A stretch of DNA of 64,000 nt from Eubacteriales bacterium (GTDB lineage Bacteria; Bacillota; Clostridia; Lachnospirales; Lachnospiraceae). The first letter of the stretch is position 1, and the number at the start of each line of letters is the position of its first letter. The stretch lies in contig JAUNJN010000003.1 of the NCBI GenBank assembly GCA_030533235.1, positions 48,666 through 112,665 on the forward strand. The letters run 5' to 3'. Positions 10,376 through 19,400 of the stretch are shown piece by piece. Both the position numbers and the translations under genes were made by a program. The notes beneath the pieces are model-generated. The model worked only from the letters and a program-made list of their open reading frames with translations, made no database searches and was not told the DNA's origin.

Positions 10376-11260
10376 TTAATCGCGTCCATCATAGAAAATA
10401 AACAGTCTGTTAGTTGCACGATTTATTGCATATCCTTCCACACTATTAGCATCTTCATATATATAGACATCGCATTTTTCCTGATTTAGATAATGTTCTT
10501 CTAAATACGTACATATACTACAAGAATCGCTATCTTCTATCCATGGATTATCATCTGTCACTTTTGCCGCTTTTTGTATACACGAACTTTCAAATTCATC
10601 TAAAAACTGCTTTGTAGTCTCGAATTCAACATATGTATTATCACTAGCGAGCCAAAATCCCGGTCTATGATAAAACTTTACATTCTTTGCCTCCTTTGGT
10701 ATAGATGTCGGGAAGAACAAATACCGGGTGCCACTAATTTCTTTTTCATATTTATTGGGCGCAGTCACAACTGCAACTCGATCAGCATATGAAACGGTTA
10801 TTATCCATACAAGAAAAATTCCCAGAAAAAGAAGTACAGGCATACTAGCATTCATTAGTCTCTGTTGTTTAGTAAGTTTAAGTTCTTTTCGATGGACTCT
10901 ATATGCTTTATTATAAACAATCATATACCGCAAAAAAGCAATGATTGCCAATATGCCACAAAAAATCTTAATCAAAAAAACAACAACGAATAAAATCTCT
11001 GTAAGCAATGCAAATTTCTCAATAATCGCACACAGAACCCAAAGATCAAATATAACTATGGAGGGTACTATCGATGGAGCTTTTTTTTGCCATTTAACAT
11101 ATTCTTTTTTTATATTAGCAAATACTCCAATCAGTAATGTAATTGCCATAATAAAAACAGAAACCGGATGAAACACTCGCAAAAACTTTATATTAACTAT
11201 AAAAAACAATATAAAATTACATAAAAGCAAAATTAAATTTCTTTTTATTATAGACTTCAT
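10376..11260 (-). CDS. Hypothetical polytopic membrane protein, candidate immunity partner of 11278-12309
   Basis: 294 aa, family not recognised. About five hydrophobic helices in residues 5-165 are followed by a soluble C-terminal domain of about 130 aa, probably outside the membrane, with a Cys-x-x-Cys in SCSICTYL. The start is the ATG at 11260, 7 bases after GGAG; an earlier ATG would overlap the upstream gene. It begins 17 bases after the stop of the toxin-like gene, so the two are almost certainly co-expressed. A membrane immunity protein is one reading; an exporter accessory is another. Confidence 0.6.
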   Translation of the reverse strand: MKSIIKRNLILLLCNFILFFIVNIKFLRVFHPVSVFIMAITLLIGVFANIKKEYVKWQKKAPSIVPSIVIFDLWVLCAIIEKFALLTEILFVVVFLIKIFCGILAIIAFLRYMIVYNKAYRVHRKELKLTKQQRLMNASMPVLLFLGIFLVWIITVSYADRVAVVTAPNKYEKEISGTRYLFFPTSIPKEAKNVKFYHRPGFWLASDNTYVEFETTKQFLDEFESSCIQKAAKVTDDNPWIEDSDSCSICTYLEEHYLNQEKCDVYIYEDANSVEGYAINRATNRLFIFYDGRD

Positions 11261-11277
11261 AGCTGGTCTCCTAATAC

Positions 11278-12309
11278 CTAATAATAACAAATAGAGTCTA
11301 ATCCTGAATTCCAAGTAACATAACCATCAATTTCTCCAATACTGACAAAGTTTGTAGCATATCCATATTTATTTAAATCATATAGTTCAGGCAATATATC
11401 GTGTTCAAAATCGTAATGATCAATAATATAGTACTTATAAGTCATTTCATACTGATCACCATTCCGTGTAATTTCGCATACAATGCCAGCGTCAGCCTGG
11501 TTAATTGCTGCAAATGTATTTGCATGTAGCACAGCATTCCATTCATCGTGATCTCCGCCTAGAAATCCATCACAACCACGCAATCCATCTACTGACAATG
11601 TGATAGTTTGACCATCCTCCAAATAACCCTCGGCAAAAGCTGCCACACTTTCTATGTTATTTGTATAATGTTCATTAACATTTTTATTGAATAAAAATTC
11701 TGTCGCATCATAATAATAATCACTTCCATCTCCAAAAAAGAAATTATTTAACAATTCTCCACTATTTAATCCAAGTAAATTTGCAACAGCTGAGCCAGCT
11801 ATATACATTGCAGCTATTTTAGCCGCATCATAGCCATCTGGAGGAGTCTCACTTCCATGCAAATAAGCAAGTCCGTTTTCTCCATAGATGCGATCATACA
11901 ATTCCTTACTCATTGGAATCCCATCCATATTATCCACTATATTATATCCTGGTGGAAGTCCATCCGTTGAATTATCATTATTTATCGATGGTTCACGTAC
12001 AACACTTCCAGCCAAATCAACTAATGATGATCGCGTCAAATTCTGCATCAAAACTGAAGATTCTGCAGTTAAATACTTCATTACTATTTGCTTCAGAGAA
12101 GACGAAAAACCTCCAAGTATACTAATGTGCTTGCCAAGATTTGTTTCAATCGCCTCTAAATTTGCCTCCATTTCAGACAATCCTACACTTTCCAATCCGT
12201 TTTTGACGGATTCAACAATACTTTTTACCGATTCCACTGACGTTTCAATTTCATTAATTTTCAAACTCTGTTTTGCAATTTCCTGCGTTTTTATCATAAA
12301 TTCTGTCAT
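11278..12309 (-). CDS. Candidate secreted polymorphic toxin with type VII (WXG/LXG-like) N-domain
   Basis: 343 aa, no signal peptide. Residues 1-100 are all-helical and amphipathic, with a two-helix rhythm around LGKHISILGGFSSSLKQIV and then YLTAESSVL, resembling LXG/WXG100-like type VII targeting domains. A linker with PPGYN and PPDGYD follows. Residues about 130-170 hold a hydrophobic stretch (AAMYIAGSAVANLLGL). The C-terminal domain has several acidic and aromatic clusters (DHYDFEHD, then ELYDLNKYGYA) and ends in CYY. The ATG has GGGGG ten bases upstream. The gene is AT-rich compared with its neighbours, lies in the tRNA-Gly island and is followed by a membrane-protein gene. Toxin activity is inferred, not seen. 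Confidence 0.5.
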   Translation of the reverse strand: MTEFMIKTQEIAKQSLKINEIETSVESVKSIVESVKNGLESVGLSEMEANLEAIETNLGKHISILGGFSSSLKQIVMKYLTAESSVLMQNLTRSSLVDLAGSVVREPSINNDNSTDGLPPGYNIVDNMDGIPMSKELYDRIYGENGLAYLHGSETPPDGYDAAKIAAMYIAGSAVANLLGLNSGELLNNFFFGDGSDYYYDATEFLFNKNVNEHYTNNIESVAAFAEGYLEDGQTITLSVDGLRGCDGFLGGDHDEWNAVLHANTFAAINQADAGIVCEITRNGDQYEMTYKYYIIDHYDFEHDILPELYDLNKYGYATNFVSIGEIDGYVTWNSGLDSICYY

Positions 12310-12456
12310 TTCTACTTTTCCCCCACCAATTTCATATTTAAAACAATTATATAATATCATGTTATTTCAAATTGTAAAGTATATATAATAAAGTTGGAAT
12401 TATACGTAATTATATATAAAATAATAATGTCAATAAACAAAAAAGAGCTCTGTTTT

Positions 12457-13104
12457 TCAGGATCCTCTCTGTGGTGTGCTATCTCCCGGCATAATATAAT
12501 CAAACAACTGTATGTGAGTTACTCCCATATTCAGTAATTTCAATTTATTTTCAAGTTGCTGCTCTCTCGTGTTATATCCTTTTATGTACGGAACGCGCAC
12601 CTGAAATTGTTCAGGTCCGATATTGTCCAATAATATTCGGAGATTGTTTTCGAACACACTGTAGTCACCACCCGTATATTTCCTGTATCGTTCCGGGTCC
12701 ATATCCTTACAGTCCACCGAAAATGCGTCGACAAAAGGCAGCACCTTTTCCACATTTTCAGCCGGAATCGAAAGCGATGTTTCGACATAAATTTTCCATC
12801 CCAAAGACTTGTATTTTCGTGCAAACGAAGCGATAAAGTCCGCATGAAGCAGTGACTCTCCGCCTCCGAATGTAAGCCCGCCTCCGGTTGTAATAAAATA
12901 CAGATTATCAATTTTGACTCTCTCGTACAATTCATCAACCGTTACATGATTCACCTTTGCTCTACCATTCCAGGACTCCGGGTTCAAACAGTATTTGCAC
13001 CGCAGTGGACATCCAACGGATCCGATTAATGATGTCACGCCCTTTCCGTCCGTCTGCATCCTCAGTCTTGAAATTGAATATAGCGGATAAGTTAATTCCT
13101 TCAT
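12457..13104 (-). CDS. Radical SAM enzyme of the small activase-like type
   Basis: 215 aa. The radical SAM cluster motif is GCPLRCKYC (Cys-x3-Cys-x2-Cys, residues 32-39), and the SAM-binding GGE-type motif appears as TFGGGES. The chain is little more than the core barrel, as in glycyl-radical or nucleotide-reductase activases. There is no extra ferredoxin-like Cys cluster and no SPASM domain. No glycyl-radical enzyme lies nearby. Instead it follows, by 24 bases, a gene for a small Cys-rich membrane protein, which is the likely partner or substrate. The exact reaction is unknown. Confidence 0.75.
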   Translation of the reverse strand: MKELTYPLYSISRLRMQTDGKGVTSLIGSVGCPLRCKYCLNPESWNGRAKVNHVTVDELYERVKIDNLYFITTGGGLTFGGGESLLHADFIASFARKYKSLGWKIYVETSLSIPAENVEKVLPFVDAFSVDCKDMDPERYRKYTGGDYSVFENNLRILLDNIGPEQFQVRVPYIKGYNTREQQLENKLKLLNMGVTHIQLFDYIMPGDSTPQRGS

Positions 13105-13128
13105 TTTCTACCCCGTTATTCTTAAATC

Positions 13129-13557
13129 CTAGTTATCTTCTCCCAAAGTTTCTTCTGTGGTCGTAAGATTTTCCTCTTCGAAATCCATTTCTCCACCTTC
13201 GTAATCTCCTTCTGTAGACGGCTCCACATATTCCATATCACCATCTAACCGCATTTCTGTCGTAGTTTTTGCCCCTGAGTTCGAATTGCTCCAAGGATTC
13301 TTTGCATCGTCACTATGACAACCGGCAACAAATCCTGCAAGGCAGGATGAAAGTCCTGCTAATACAACCGTCTTTCCAAGCTTTGTCCTTCGCTCAAGTT
13401 CACGCTCCAAATACCGAAGCTCCTCCTCGCATTTCGGACAAGTCCCCTTGCAATCTCCCTGATATTTACATTCGTTTACAGCATATTCAATATCATTTGC
13501 CTCAGCAATTTTTAGTCTCAGTTCCTTAAGTGCCCTACATTTTTCTTTTCCCTTCAT
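13129..13557 (-). CDS. Small Cys-rich membrane protein paired with the radical SAM enzyme
   Basis: 142 aa from the ATG at 13557, chosen because AGGAG lies 7 bases upstream; longer frames to 13635 lack a site. The N-terminal domain has an ECKYQGDCKGTCPKCEEEL cluster (Cys-x5-Cys-x3-Cys-x2-Cys) that could hold a metal or Fe-S cluster. A charged helix and one hydrophobic segment containing CLAGFVAGC follow. The last third is Ser/Thr/Glu-rich and disordered. Whether the hydrophobic part is a true lipobox is unclear because it is internal. The family is not named to me; the fixed pairing with the next gene suggests a shared function. Confidence 0.65.
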   Translation of the reverse strand: MKGKEKCRALKELRLKIAEANDIEYAVNECKYQGDCKGTCPKCEEELRYLERELERRTKLGKTVVLAGLSSCLAGFVAGCHSDDAKNPWSNSNSGAKTTTEMRLDGDMEYVEPSTEGDYEGGEMDFEEENLTTTEETLGEDN

Positions 13558-13657
13558 AAGCATACTCCTTTTTAAATGCATTCTATTCGCGTCAAAATAA
13601 TCCGCACCCTTTTCTAATATACGCATGTAAATCAAAGTTTTATGGAATATATTTTAT

Positions 13658-13692
13658 ATGAAATAAAATAACCGGAACAATTTTGCTCCGGT
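13658..13692 (-). terminator. Terminator of the HU gene
   Basis: Minus-strand ACCGGAGC (13692-13685), loop AAAATT, then GTTCCGGT ending at 13671 (one mismatch), followed by TATTTTATTT, 16 bases past the HU stop codon. Confidence 0.8.
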
Positions 13693-13707
13693 CATTTTAT
13701 GTACGTA

Positions 13708-13980
13708 TTAGTTTACAGCATCCTTAAGTGCCTTACCTGGCTTAAACTTTGGCATTGTTGCCGCTGCAATCTTAATCTTTTCCTTTGTAAGTGGGTTGAT
13801 TCCCTCACGTGCAGGACGCTCTGTTGTTGTGAATGTTCCAAATCCAACTAACTGGATAGAATCCTTCTTCTTAAGAGCCTCTGTTGTAGTCTCAACAAAT
13901 GCCTTTAATACAAGCTCTGCATCCTTCTTTGATACACCTGCTTTTTCTGCCATGGCAGCAACTAATTCTGTTCTGTTCAT
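13708..13980 (-). CDS. hup: DNA-binding protein HU
   Basis: 90 aa nucleoid protein beginning MNRTELVAAMAEKAGVSKKD. It contains VGFGTF and the beta-arm segment ERPAREGINPLTKEKIKI, and ends in FKPGKALKDAVN, the full length of the HU family. I place the start at the ATG at 13980, 9 bases after GAGGAGGG, rather than 6 codons earlier. It has its own consensus promoter and terminator, so it is monocistronic and probably highly expressed. Confidence 0.97.
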   Translation of the reverse strand: MNRTELVAAMAEKAGVSKKDAELVLKAFVETTTEALKKKDSIQLVGFGTFTTTERPAREGINPLTKEKIKIAAATMPKFKPGKALKDAVN

Positions 13981-14016
13981 CTTTTGAACCCTCCTCATAG
14001 ATTATATAGCTTATTT

Positions 14017-14045
14017 ATTATATGACATTTCTCTCCACTCGTCAA
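14017..14045 (-). promoter_or_regulatory. Strong promoter of the HU gene
   Basis: Minus-strand TTGACG (14045-14040), 17-base spacer, TATAAT (14022-14017), 36 bases before the start codon. Confidence 0.85.
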
Positions 14046-14080
14046 ATTTCTTGTAAAAACCGTGTAAATAAAGCGGGTAA

Positions 14081-15421
14081 TTATCGTTTATTACTTTTTC
14101 TCCATATCTTCCGCTTTTCCGCTTCGAGAATTAATTCATCCCGAAAATCCGGATGTGCAATGGATATTAAATCTTCTGCACGTTCCCATGTAGAACGACC
14201 CTCCAGATTAATGATTCCGTATTCTGTCACAAGAAAATACACCTGACTACGTGGGGATGTGACGATATCACCATTAAATTGCGGCTTAATTCTGGAGTGC
14301 TTTACACCATATCGGTCTGTATGCAGAGAGCTCATACAAATAAACGCCTTTCCGCCCTTGGAAGCTGACGCACCAACCAAAAAATCAAGCTGACCGCCGG
14401 TTCCGCTTATTTGTCTTGCACCGGCACTTTCCGCAGCCACCTGCCCGTATAAATCGACAGCTACACAGCTATTGATGGATACCATATTGTCAATCTGTGC
14501 AATGACACTCGGTCGATTCACATATTCAAGCGGATATGCAGCAACACCATGATTTTCCTCCAGCCAGTCATACAACTCCTTGGAACCGATTGCACAACCA
14601 TATACACCTTTTCCACGATCAATACTCTTTTTCCGATTTGTAAGCTTGCCGGACTTGTACAAGCTTAAAAATGCATCCGAGCATAGCTCTGTATGCATAC
14701 CAAGATCCTTTAAATCCGATACAGCAATCAATTCACCAAGTGCGTTCGGCATACTGCCGATACCAAGCTGCAAGGTTGCACCATTCACGAGATACGGAAC
14801 AATATATTCCGATATCTTACGATCTATCTCTGTCGGCTGCGACACCTTATTATACGAAAACGGTTCATGGGCACCCTCTACAATATAATCCACATCGGAT
14901 ATATGAATACATTCGTCATATCCCCCATATACCTTTGGCATATGTTCATTGACTTCGACAATCACGATATCCGCCATACGCGTAATCGGAGCTGCAACCC
15001 CTGTATTGACAGAAAAGTTGAAATATCCATGACGATCCATTGGCGAAACGCTTACCATTGCAACATTTACTTTTAGAAAAAATTCATAATATGCAGCATT
15101 ATTATGGAACACCATCGGAATATAATAGCAAAGTCCTCTGTCACACAGCTTACGTTCATACGATGAGCAATGCCAGCTATGATAAATAAAGTGTTCATTT
15201 TCCTCGTCACATTCCGCAACCATAATCGGCCCGTCTATCAAATTGCCACGCACCTTTACATCGTAAAGTTCATCCTTGCGTTTTGCAAGTGCCCGGTCAA
15301 GAAGCGTTGGTTTACCGAGAGAACTCGTATAGTCAATCCAATCTCCGCTTTTAACAACCGCAACGGCCTCCTCCGGTGTGCGAAGCTTACTCTTGTATTC
15401 ACTCATATAATCCCGTAGCAT
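14081..15421 (-). CDS. Acetyl-CoA hydrolase/transferase-family CoA-transferase (butyryl-CoA:acetate type likely)
   Basis: 446 aa. Cytosolic class I-type CoA-transferase moving CoA between an acyl-CoA and a free acid. Conserved segments include KSGDWIDY near the N-terminus, VSPMDRHGYFNF, LQLGIGSMPNALG in the centre and TEYGIINLEGRSTWERA near the end. These resemble the butyryl-CoA:acetate and 4-hydroxybutyrate CoA-transferases of butyrate-forming Lachnospiraceae; sequence alone does not fix the acyl group. The start at 15421 follows AAGGGGG. It is 51 bases after a transporter gene that may carry an organic acid. Confidence 0.85.
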   Translation of the reverse strand: MLRDYMSEYKSKLRTPEEAVAVVKSGDWIDYTSSLGKPTLLDRALAKRKDELYDVKVRGNLIDGPIMVAECDEENEHFIYHSWHCSSYERKLCDRGLCYYIPMVFHNNAAYYEFFLKVNVAMVSVSPMDRHGYFNFSVNTGVAAPITRMADIVIVEVNEHMPKVYGGYDECIHISDVDYIVEGAHEPFSYNKVSQPTEIDRKISEYIVPYLVNGATLQLGIGSMPNALGELIAVSDLKDLGMHTELCSDAFLSLYKSGKLTNRKKSIDRGKGVYGCAIGSKELYDWLEENHGVAAYPLEYVNRPSVIAQIDNMVSINSCVAVDLYGQVAAESAGARQISGTGGQLDFLVGASASKGGKAFICMSSLHTDRYGVKHSRIKPQFNGDIVTSPRSQVYFLVTEYGIINLEGRSTWERAEDLISIAHPDFRDELILEAEKRKIWRKSNKR

Positions 15422-15472
15422 GATATACCCCCTTCCGATATACACCCACATTTCTTTTCCGCAAGCATGCCT

Positions 15473-16405
15473 CTATACAATACCTTGATAGACCGCAAGC
15501 ATAAACGGCATAGTAATAACACTTAATAAAACTGACATCACATTGATTGCACCTGCCTGCTTTTCATTGTTATGAAATAAATCCGCCATCTGTGTAACCG
15601 TAACCGCAACCGGTGCACTGATTGCCAAAAATACAATTAATAAAACATCCTTCGCAAAGGAAATACGCACGGTCACCGAACTCATTCGAATTAGCAATAT
15701 AACACAAAACGGCAATACGACCAGACGCATCAAACATACAATCCAATTTCGAACCGATAAAAAGGTATGTTTTAAATCCACATCTGCCATAATCATGCCG
15801 AGCATCAACATGCAAACAGGTCCGATAATGCCACCCATATTGTAGATGGTTGACTCTAACATATCCGGCAGCGAAAATCCCGACACAAACAGTACAATCC
15901 CAGCTACAATCGCTATTATATTGGGATTAAACACAATTTTCCTGATACTTGCCTCTCCTTTTCCTCCGACTGCGCATACAAGATGCACCCAGAAGAATGC
16001 GGTTTGTACCATGATAAATGCGCAACAATAAAATACCTGTTCTTCTCCAAGTATCGCAAGCACAAGCGGAACAATTAAATTTCCACCGTTGGAATAAATC
16101 ATAGACATCCGTTCAATCGTATGAATACGAAATACCTTTGACAACAAATACGTAACAAGTATATAAAACAAATGTGCCAAAGCCGCGACCGTTACCGCTA
16201 AAATAAGTCCTGATATACGTTCCTTTGTATATTCCACCTTAAGACTTCGAAGCACCATACATGGATTAATTACGTATAACGTAAGTGCGGCAAGTACTCT
16301 GCTATCTTCCTTTTTTACGATCTTTGCCTTAACCAAAATCACACCCATGAATATCATAAGCATCAAGGATAGCATCTGCTTGAACAGCAATACTGACAAC
16401 TCCAT
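15473..16405 (-). CDS. Auxin efflux carrier (AEC)-family transporter
   Basis: 310 aa with about ten hydrophobic helices arranged as two five-helix halves, typical of bacterial AEC permeases for small dicarboxylates or similar acids. Recognisable pieces are NPCMVLRSL in helix 2 and SNGGNLIVPLVLAILGEEQVF in the centre, the unwound-helix Asn/Pro region of this fold. The start ATG at 16405 has GAGAGG upstream. It lies between the hybrid sensor and the CoA-transferase and is probably co-transcribed with both. Confidence 0.85.
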   Translation of the reverse strand: MELSVLLFKQMLSLMLMIFMGVILVKAKIVKKEDSRVLAALTLYVINPCMVLRSLKVEYTKERISGLILAVTVAALAHLFYILVTYLLSKVFRIHTIERMSMIYSNGGNLIVPLVLAILGEEQVFYCCAFIMVQTAFFWVHLVCAVGGKGEASIRKIVFNPNIIAIVAGIVLFVSGFSLPDMLESTIYNMGGIIGPVCMLMLGMIMADVDLKHTFLSVRNWIVCLMRLVVLPFCVILLIRMSSVTVRISFAKDVLLIVFLAISAPVAVTVTQMADLFHNNEKQAGAINVMSVLLSVITMPFMLAVYQGIV

Positions 16406-16424
16406 ATACAAAAACCTCTCTTTA

Positions 16425-19400
16425 CTACATCTTCAAATCAAAATACGTTGTAATGAGACCGTCAATTTCAGCTGTATCCTTGCGGGCAACTGCCTGCTTT
16501 AATACAATTACAAATTCCTGATCTTCTCCCGTATATTCCGAAGCCGTCAATTTATCCATATCCGAATTTACAGACGCAAAATCATTCATCAGCGCATGAT
16601 ATTTGATATTTTCAAGTAAATCAAGAGAAATTCCTACCGGCTCTGTACACTTTATATTTGAATCAATTTCAGAGGTTTCATCCGTAATTTCTTCGACAGA
16701 CTCATCTTGCTGACTCTCATATGATTTACTCTGCGAAACTGCCTTTTTCGCAGCATATTCCTCATCCGTCATCCCCGAAACCTCGTTCATAAAGTTCAGA
16801 TAATCCTCAAGCGCTAAAAGTACTTCAAACAGATGCTCTGTAAAATTCTCCAAATTATCTTTCACATAATCACGATTGCCGATATTGATTGCTGCTTCGA
16901 TTTTTGAAGCCTCCTGTGATAAAATAATCGCACCGACACTCATACTATTCACACGCAATGCATGGATTTTTGTCTTGAAGGCTCTTGCATCCTTACCAAA
17001 CTTCTCATAGAGCTCATCAATTGCTGAAGCATGCTGACGATAATACGTTGCGATAAGTTTGTTAAACACATGAATGCTGCCTCCGATTTTCGATAATGCG
17101 TACTCTACATCGATATATGGCATCATATTTTCCAGGCCATCACTAAACCTCGACTCAGCAATATATTGTCTGACATCATTTGTTTTTTCCTTAATCTTAT
17201 CCTGCGGAAGACAATCCTTTAATATAGCAGCCACACGACGGATATCGATCGGCTTTACCAAATTATCCGTAAACCCGGCTCCAAGAAGTTCCTCACGATT
17301 TTCTTCAATCGCATTTGTATCCATGGAAATGATCGGAAGCTGCGTGAATAAATCTCCTTCTATCTCGCGAATCTCACGCATCGCATCAACACCGTTCATA
17401 ATTGGCATAGACAAATCCATAAATACGACATCATATGCATGATTCATTACCATATCGATTGCACGAAGCCCTGTTGCCGCCTGATCGATTTTCATCTCAA
17501 ACTGCGCGAGCGTCTTAGCAGAAACCTCCCGGCTTACTTCCTCATCATCAACCAGCAGGCAGCTTACCTCCGGAAGCCAAAGCTTTTCAGCAATTTCCTG
17601 TGAAACGATTCCCTCGATTTTTGAACGAACCGGCGCTGCTGTTCCCGTTTCGTTTACCTTTTGAATAACGGATAGAGTAAATGTTGAACCGGTTCCGTAT
17701 GCGCTTTCAACTTCAAGTTCGCCGTTCATTAAATCCGAGTAACCTTTTGCAATTGCAAGACCTACGCCATTTCCGCTGTGAACGGTATTCTTCACATTAT
17801 CTGCAATCGTATATACCTCAAACAAGGTCTCGATACGATCCTCCTGAATACCAATTCCGGTATCAGACACAGTAAATACCAGGTTTACAACATTATGATG
17901 CTGCCGGTCCGCATATTCATAACAGTCAACCGATAACGTAATCGATCCCTCTTTTGTATATTTCACGGCATTGTCAAGTAAACGCTCCAAAATATTATGA
18001 ATTTTATCCTCATCACCGATTACATTATCTGTCATATTCTCACCAATTTCGACAAAAAACTTTACAGCCTTTTCACCGATTTTGGTAGCTGTTGCATCTG
18101 ACAACTCATAAATCATATTAGTAACGGAATAAGGTGCCTGCGAAACCTCCACCTTTCCTGCTTCGATTTTAGCAAGCAGTATGATATCATCAACCTTATG
18201 AAGAATATTTACGCCGATTTCTTGAATACTTTCGATTTTCTTACGGTTTTCCTCATCCTGCTCCAATACATGCAGTAATTCCTCTGCCTTAACCATCATT
18301 GCATTGACCGGAGTTTTAATTTCATTACTCATATTGGCAAGATAGTCATTTTTGGCACTACTTGACTTTACAACTACCTCATGCTCTTTTGACAGCTGCT
18401 CTAATGCCGTGTTTTTATTAATCAGCATTTTTCGAACACGCAGGATACCAAAAATCAATCCGACAATAATCAGAAAAATCAAACCAAGCATCGTGACACG
18501 GGCAATCGGCTTTTCAAAAAAGCTTTTTTCCTTTGTGATTGAAAATGAAACCTGTTCTCCGCATGGTGTTCCGTCTCCATTATATGCATTGATGACAAAC
18601 TCATACTCTCCGCCATCAAGGTTTGTATAGACAGCTTCCATGGACTCGGAGCCTGAAATCACAATTGGATTATCATCGAAGCCACGAAGCATATATTCCA
18701 CCTGCATATCATTTCTGTTTTGATAACTGAACACTGCAAAATCAATTGTAATACGTGATACGTTGTGCGAAATACGAAGTCCATTATTGACGTCATCAAA
18801 CTCATAGGTTGTTCCGTCCACATCAATTGCAGTCACCTTCATACGTGGAGGAACCTCATTTTTCCATATATTTTTGATATCCAGTGTATATATTCCGGTA
18901 TTGCAGCACACATACAACAAGCCGCCGGATATGCAGCTATGTCCACTCGTATTGATTGCAGCTCGAAGGCCATCATCGACATCTAAATATCGATTACTGA
19001 TTCCTTTACTGCCAAGTAATTCCTCCTCTGTCGTAATAAGTATTCCCATAGAACCGATTAGAAAGACTTGTCCATCCGAGATTAACACATCATATATACT
19101 ATTGGAAAACTCAATATTGCTTATCGAACGGAAGGATTCATTATAAAAACATAATCCGTTATCCGTACCAATCCAAAAACCCTGCTGTCCTTCCACAATA
19201 CAGGTTACAACATCTGAATTAAGTCCGGATTCTGTATCATAGTGTTCAATCGGTGTATCCTTATCCGTCTGAATCACATAGATACCGCCACCATCTGTTC
19301 CAAGATAAATATTTCCAATTTGATCTTCATAAATGCACAACAAACCATAGGAAATACCTTGCTCATCCCCATAGGTCTTCAGAATATTTCCCTGCCCGTC

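Noticed and set aside
18352-18630. Long frames opposite the hybrid sensor and other large genes
   Set aside because: Frames antisense to confident genes, without ribosome sites or recognisable domains; they follow from codon bias of the real gene.
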